6,972 nt of DNA, taken from Cyanobacteria bacterium T3Sed10_376R1m (lineage in GTDB: Bacteria; Cyanobacteriota; Cyanobacteriia; Cyanobacteriales; Cyanobacteriaceae). Below are positions 6,428 through 6,972 of the stretch, piece by piece. The stretch lies in assembly GCA_003566215.1 (NCBI GenBank), contig PXEJ01000410.1:1-6972 (forward strand). The letters are read 5' to 3'. Numbering within the stretch: the stretch's first letter is position 1; the number at the start of each line of letters is the position of its first letter. The notes under the pieces were generated by a model, which was not told the origin of the DNA, did no database searches, and saw only the letters and a list, made by a program, of their open reading frames with translations. Position numbers and translations under genes: made by a program.

Positions 6428-6972
6428 TTATTGTTTTATTTTGATGTTACCAAATACTTTCAAAAGGCGATCGCCCCAATACTTAACATCATAAGTAGAA
6501 ACAGTTTCATACATCGCACTCATCCGCTCCCGTTGCTCATCTTCTGGCATAGCCAAAGCCTTATCAATGGCAGAATCCATTCGAGTCACAGAATAAGGAT
6601 TAGTCAAAACAGCTTGGGGTAACTCAACCGCCGCCCCAACAAACTCAGACAGAATTAAAACTCCATTTTCTCCTTTGTGAGCCGAGACATACTCCTTAGC
6701 CACCAAATTCAAACCATCCCTTAAAGGAGTCGTCCAACAAATATCTGCCGCCCGATAATAGGCAATTAAATCAGAGAAAGGAAGAGGTTGAGTAAATAAC
6801 ATAATAGGAGTCCAATCCAAACGAGCAAAACGCCCGTTAATTTGCCCCACTAACTGCTCAATTTTATTTTGAGTCGTTTTATAAACCCTCATACCAGCGG
6901 CGGCCGACACACAACTGACAATAAAGTTTACCTTACCGTGTAACTCAGGACGACGTTCTAATAAACGCCCAA
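6428..6972 (-). CDS. ggpS: Glucosylglycerol-phosphate synthase, C-terminal part (cut by window edge)
   Basis: The reading frame is open to the window edge, giving the last 180 residues of a GT20-family glycosyltransferase. GgpS joins ADP-glucose to glycerol 3-phosphate in the cytoplasm, making the phosphate form of the compatible solute glucosylglycerol used against salt stress. DGLNLVAKE (coded by 6692-6718) is the family's nucleotide-sugar binding motif, and SEFVGAAVEL (6620-6649) follows it as in OtsA-like enzymes. The close fit from memory to cyanobacterial GgpS, including VNFIVSCVSAAAGMRVYKT, favours GgpS over trehalose-phosphate synthase, which is the main alternative. The GTG at 6910 is an internal valine, not a start, because conserved residues continue upstream. 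The protein ends normally, without a phosphatase domain in the visible part, and is followed by its terminator. HIP1 overlaps the gene at 6467-6474. Confidence 0.9.
   Translation of the reverse strand, partial: GRLLERRPELHGKVNFIVSCVSAAAGMRVYKTTQNKIEQLVGQINGRFARLDWTPIMLFTQPLPFSDLIAYYRAADICWTTPLRDGLNLVAKEYVSAHKGENGVLILSEFVGAAVELPQAVLTNPYSVTRMDSAIDKALAMPEDEQRERMSAMYETVSTYDVKYWGDRLLKVFGNIKIKQ

Noticed and set aside
6431..6622. Plus-strand open frame of 63 residues opposite ggpS
   Set aside because: It is a shadow of conserved ggpS codons with no motif of its own.
6908..6910. GTG as the start of a short 160-residue gene
   Set aside because: Conserved GgpS residues (HGKVNFIVSC) continue upstream in frame to the window edge, so the codon is an internal valine.

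Overview
This AT-rich window comes from a cyanobacterium. The evidence is an IsiA chlorophyll protein, a long-chain flavodoxin very close to cyanobacterial IsiB, a GgpS-type osmolyte synthase, and three copies of the cyanobacterial HIP1 octamer GCGATCGC (237-244, 3316-3323, 6467-6474). GgpS makes glucosylglycerol, which points to a moderately salt-tolerant, probably unicellular lineage. I cannot name the species.

Layout. Four complete genes and one partial gene are visible. On the + strand: a HupE/UreJ-family membrane protein (171-821) closed by a strong terminator (827-862), then flavodoxin isiB (978-1490), then isiA (1601-2629). A hairpin-rich convergent spacer (2630-2835) separates these from the - strand genes. 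Those are a 1040-residue SNF2-family helicase (5958-2836), a 392-base non-coding stretch with several inverted repeats, a strong terminator (6388-6351), and the C-terminal part of ggpS, which runs off the right edge.

How the genes work together. isiB and isiA form an iron-starvation module. Flavodoxin replaces ferredoxin, and IsiA forms chlorophyll antenna rings around photosystem I. The order is isiB then isiA, opposite to the isiAB order of the model strains. Each gene is preceded by its own large palindrome (919-950 and 1548-1574), so the two may be controlled separately. Inside isiA, on the opposite strand, CTGACA-18-TATAAT is a near-consensus promoter placed where an IsrR-like antisense RNA would start. 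The HupE-like protein may import nickel or cobalt. The SNF2 helicase and ggpS share a strand but are separated by a terminator, and I see no functional link between them.

I found no mobile element, CRISPR array, tRNA, rRNA or new gene system. The points of interest are regulatory: the reversed isi order, the two palindromes and the antisense promoter.
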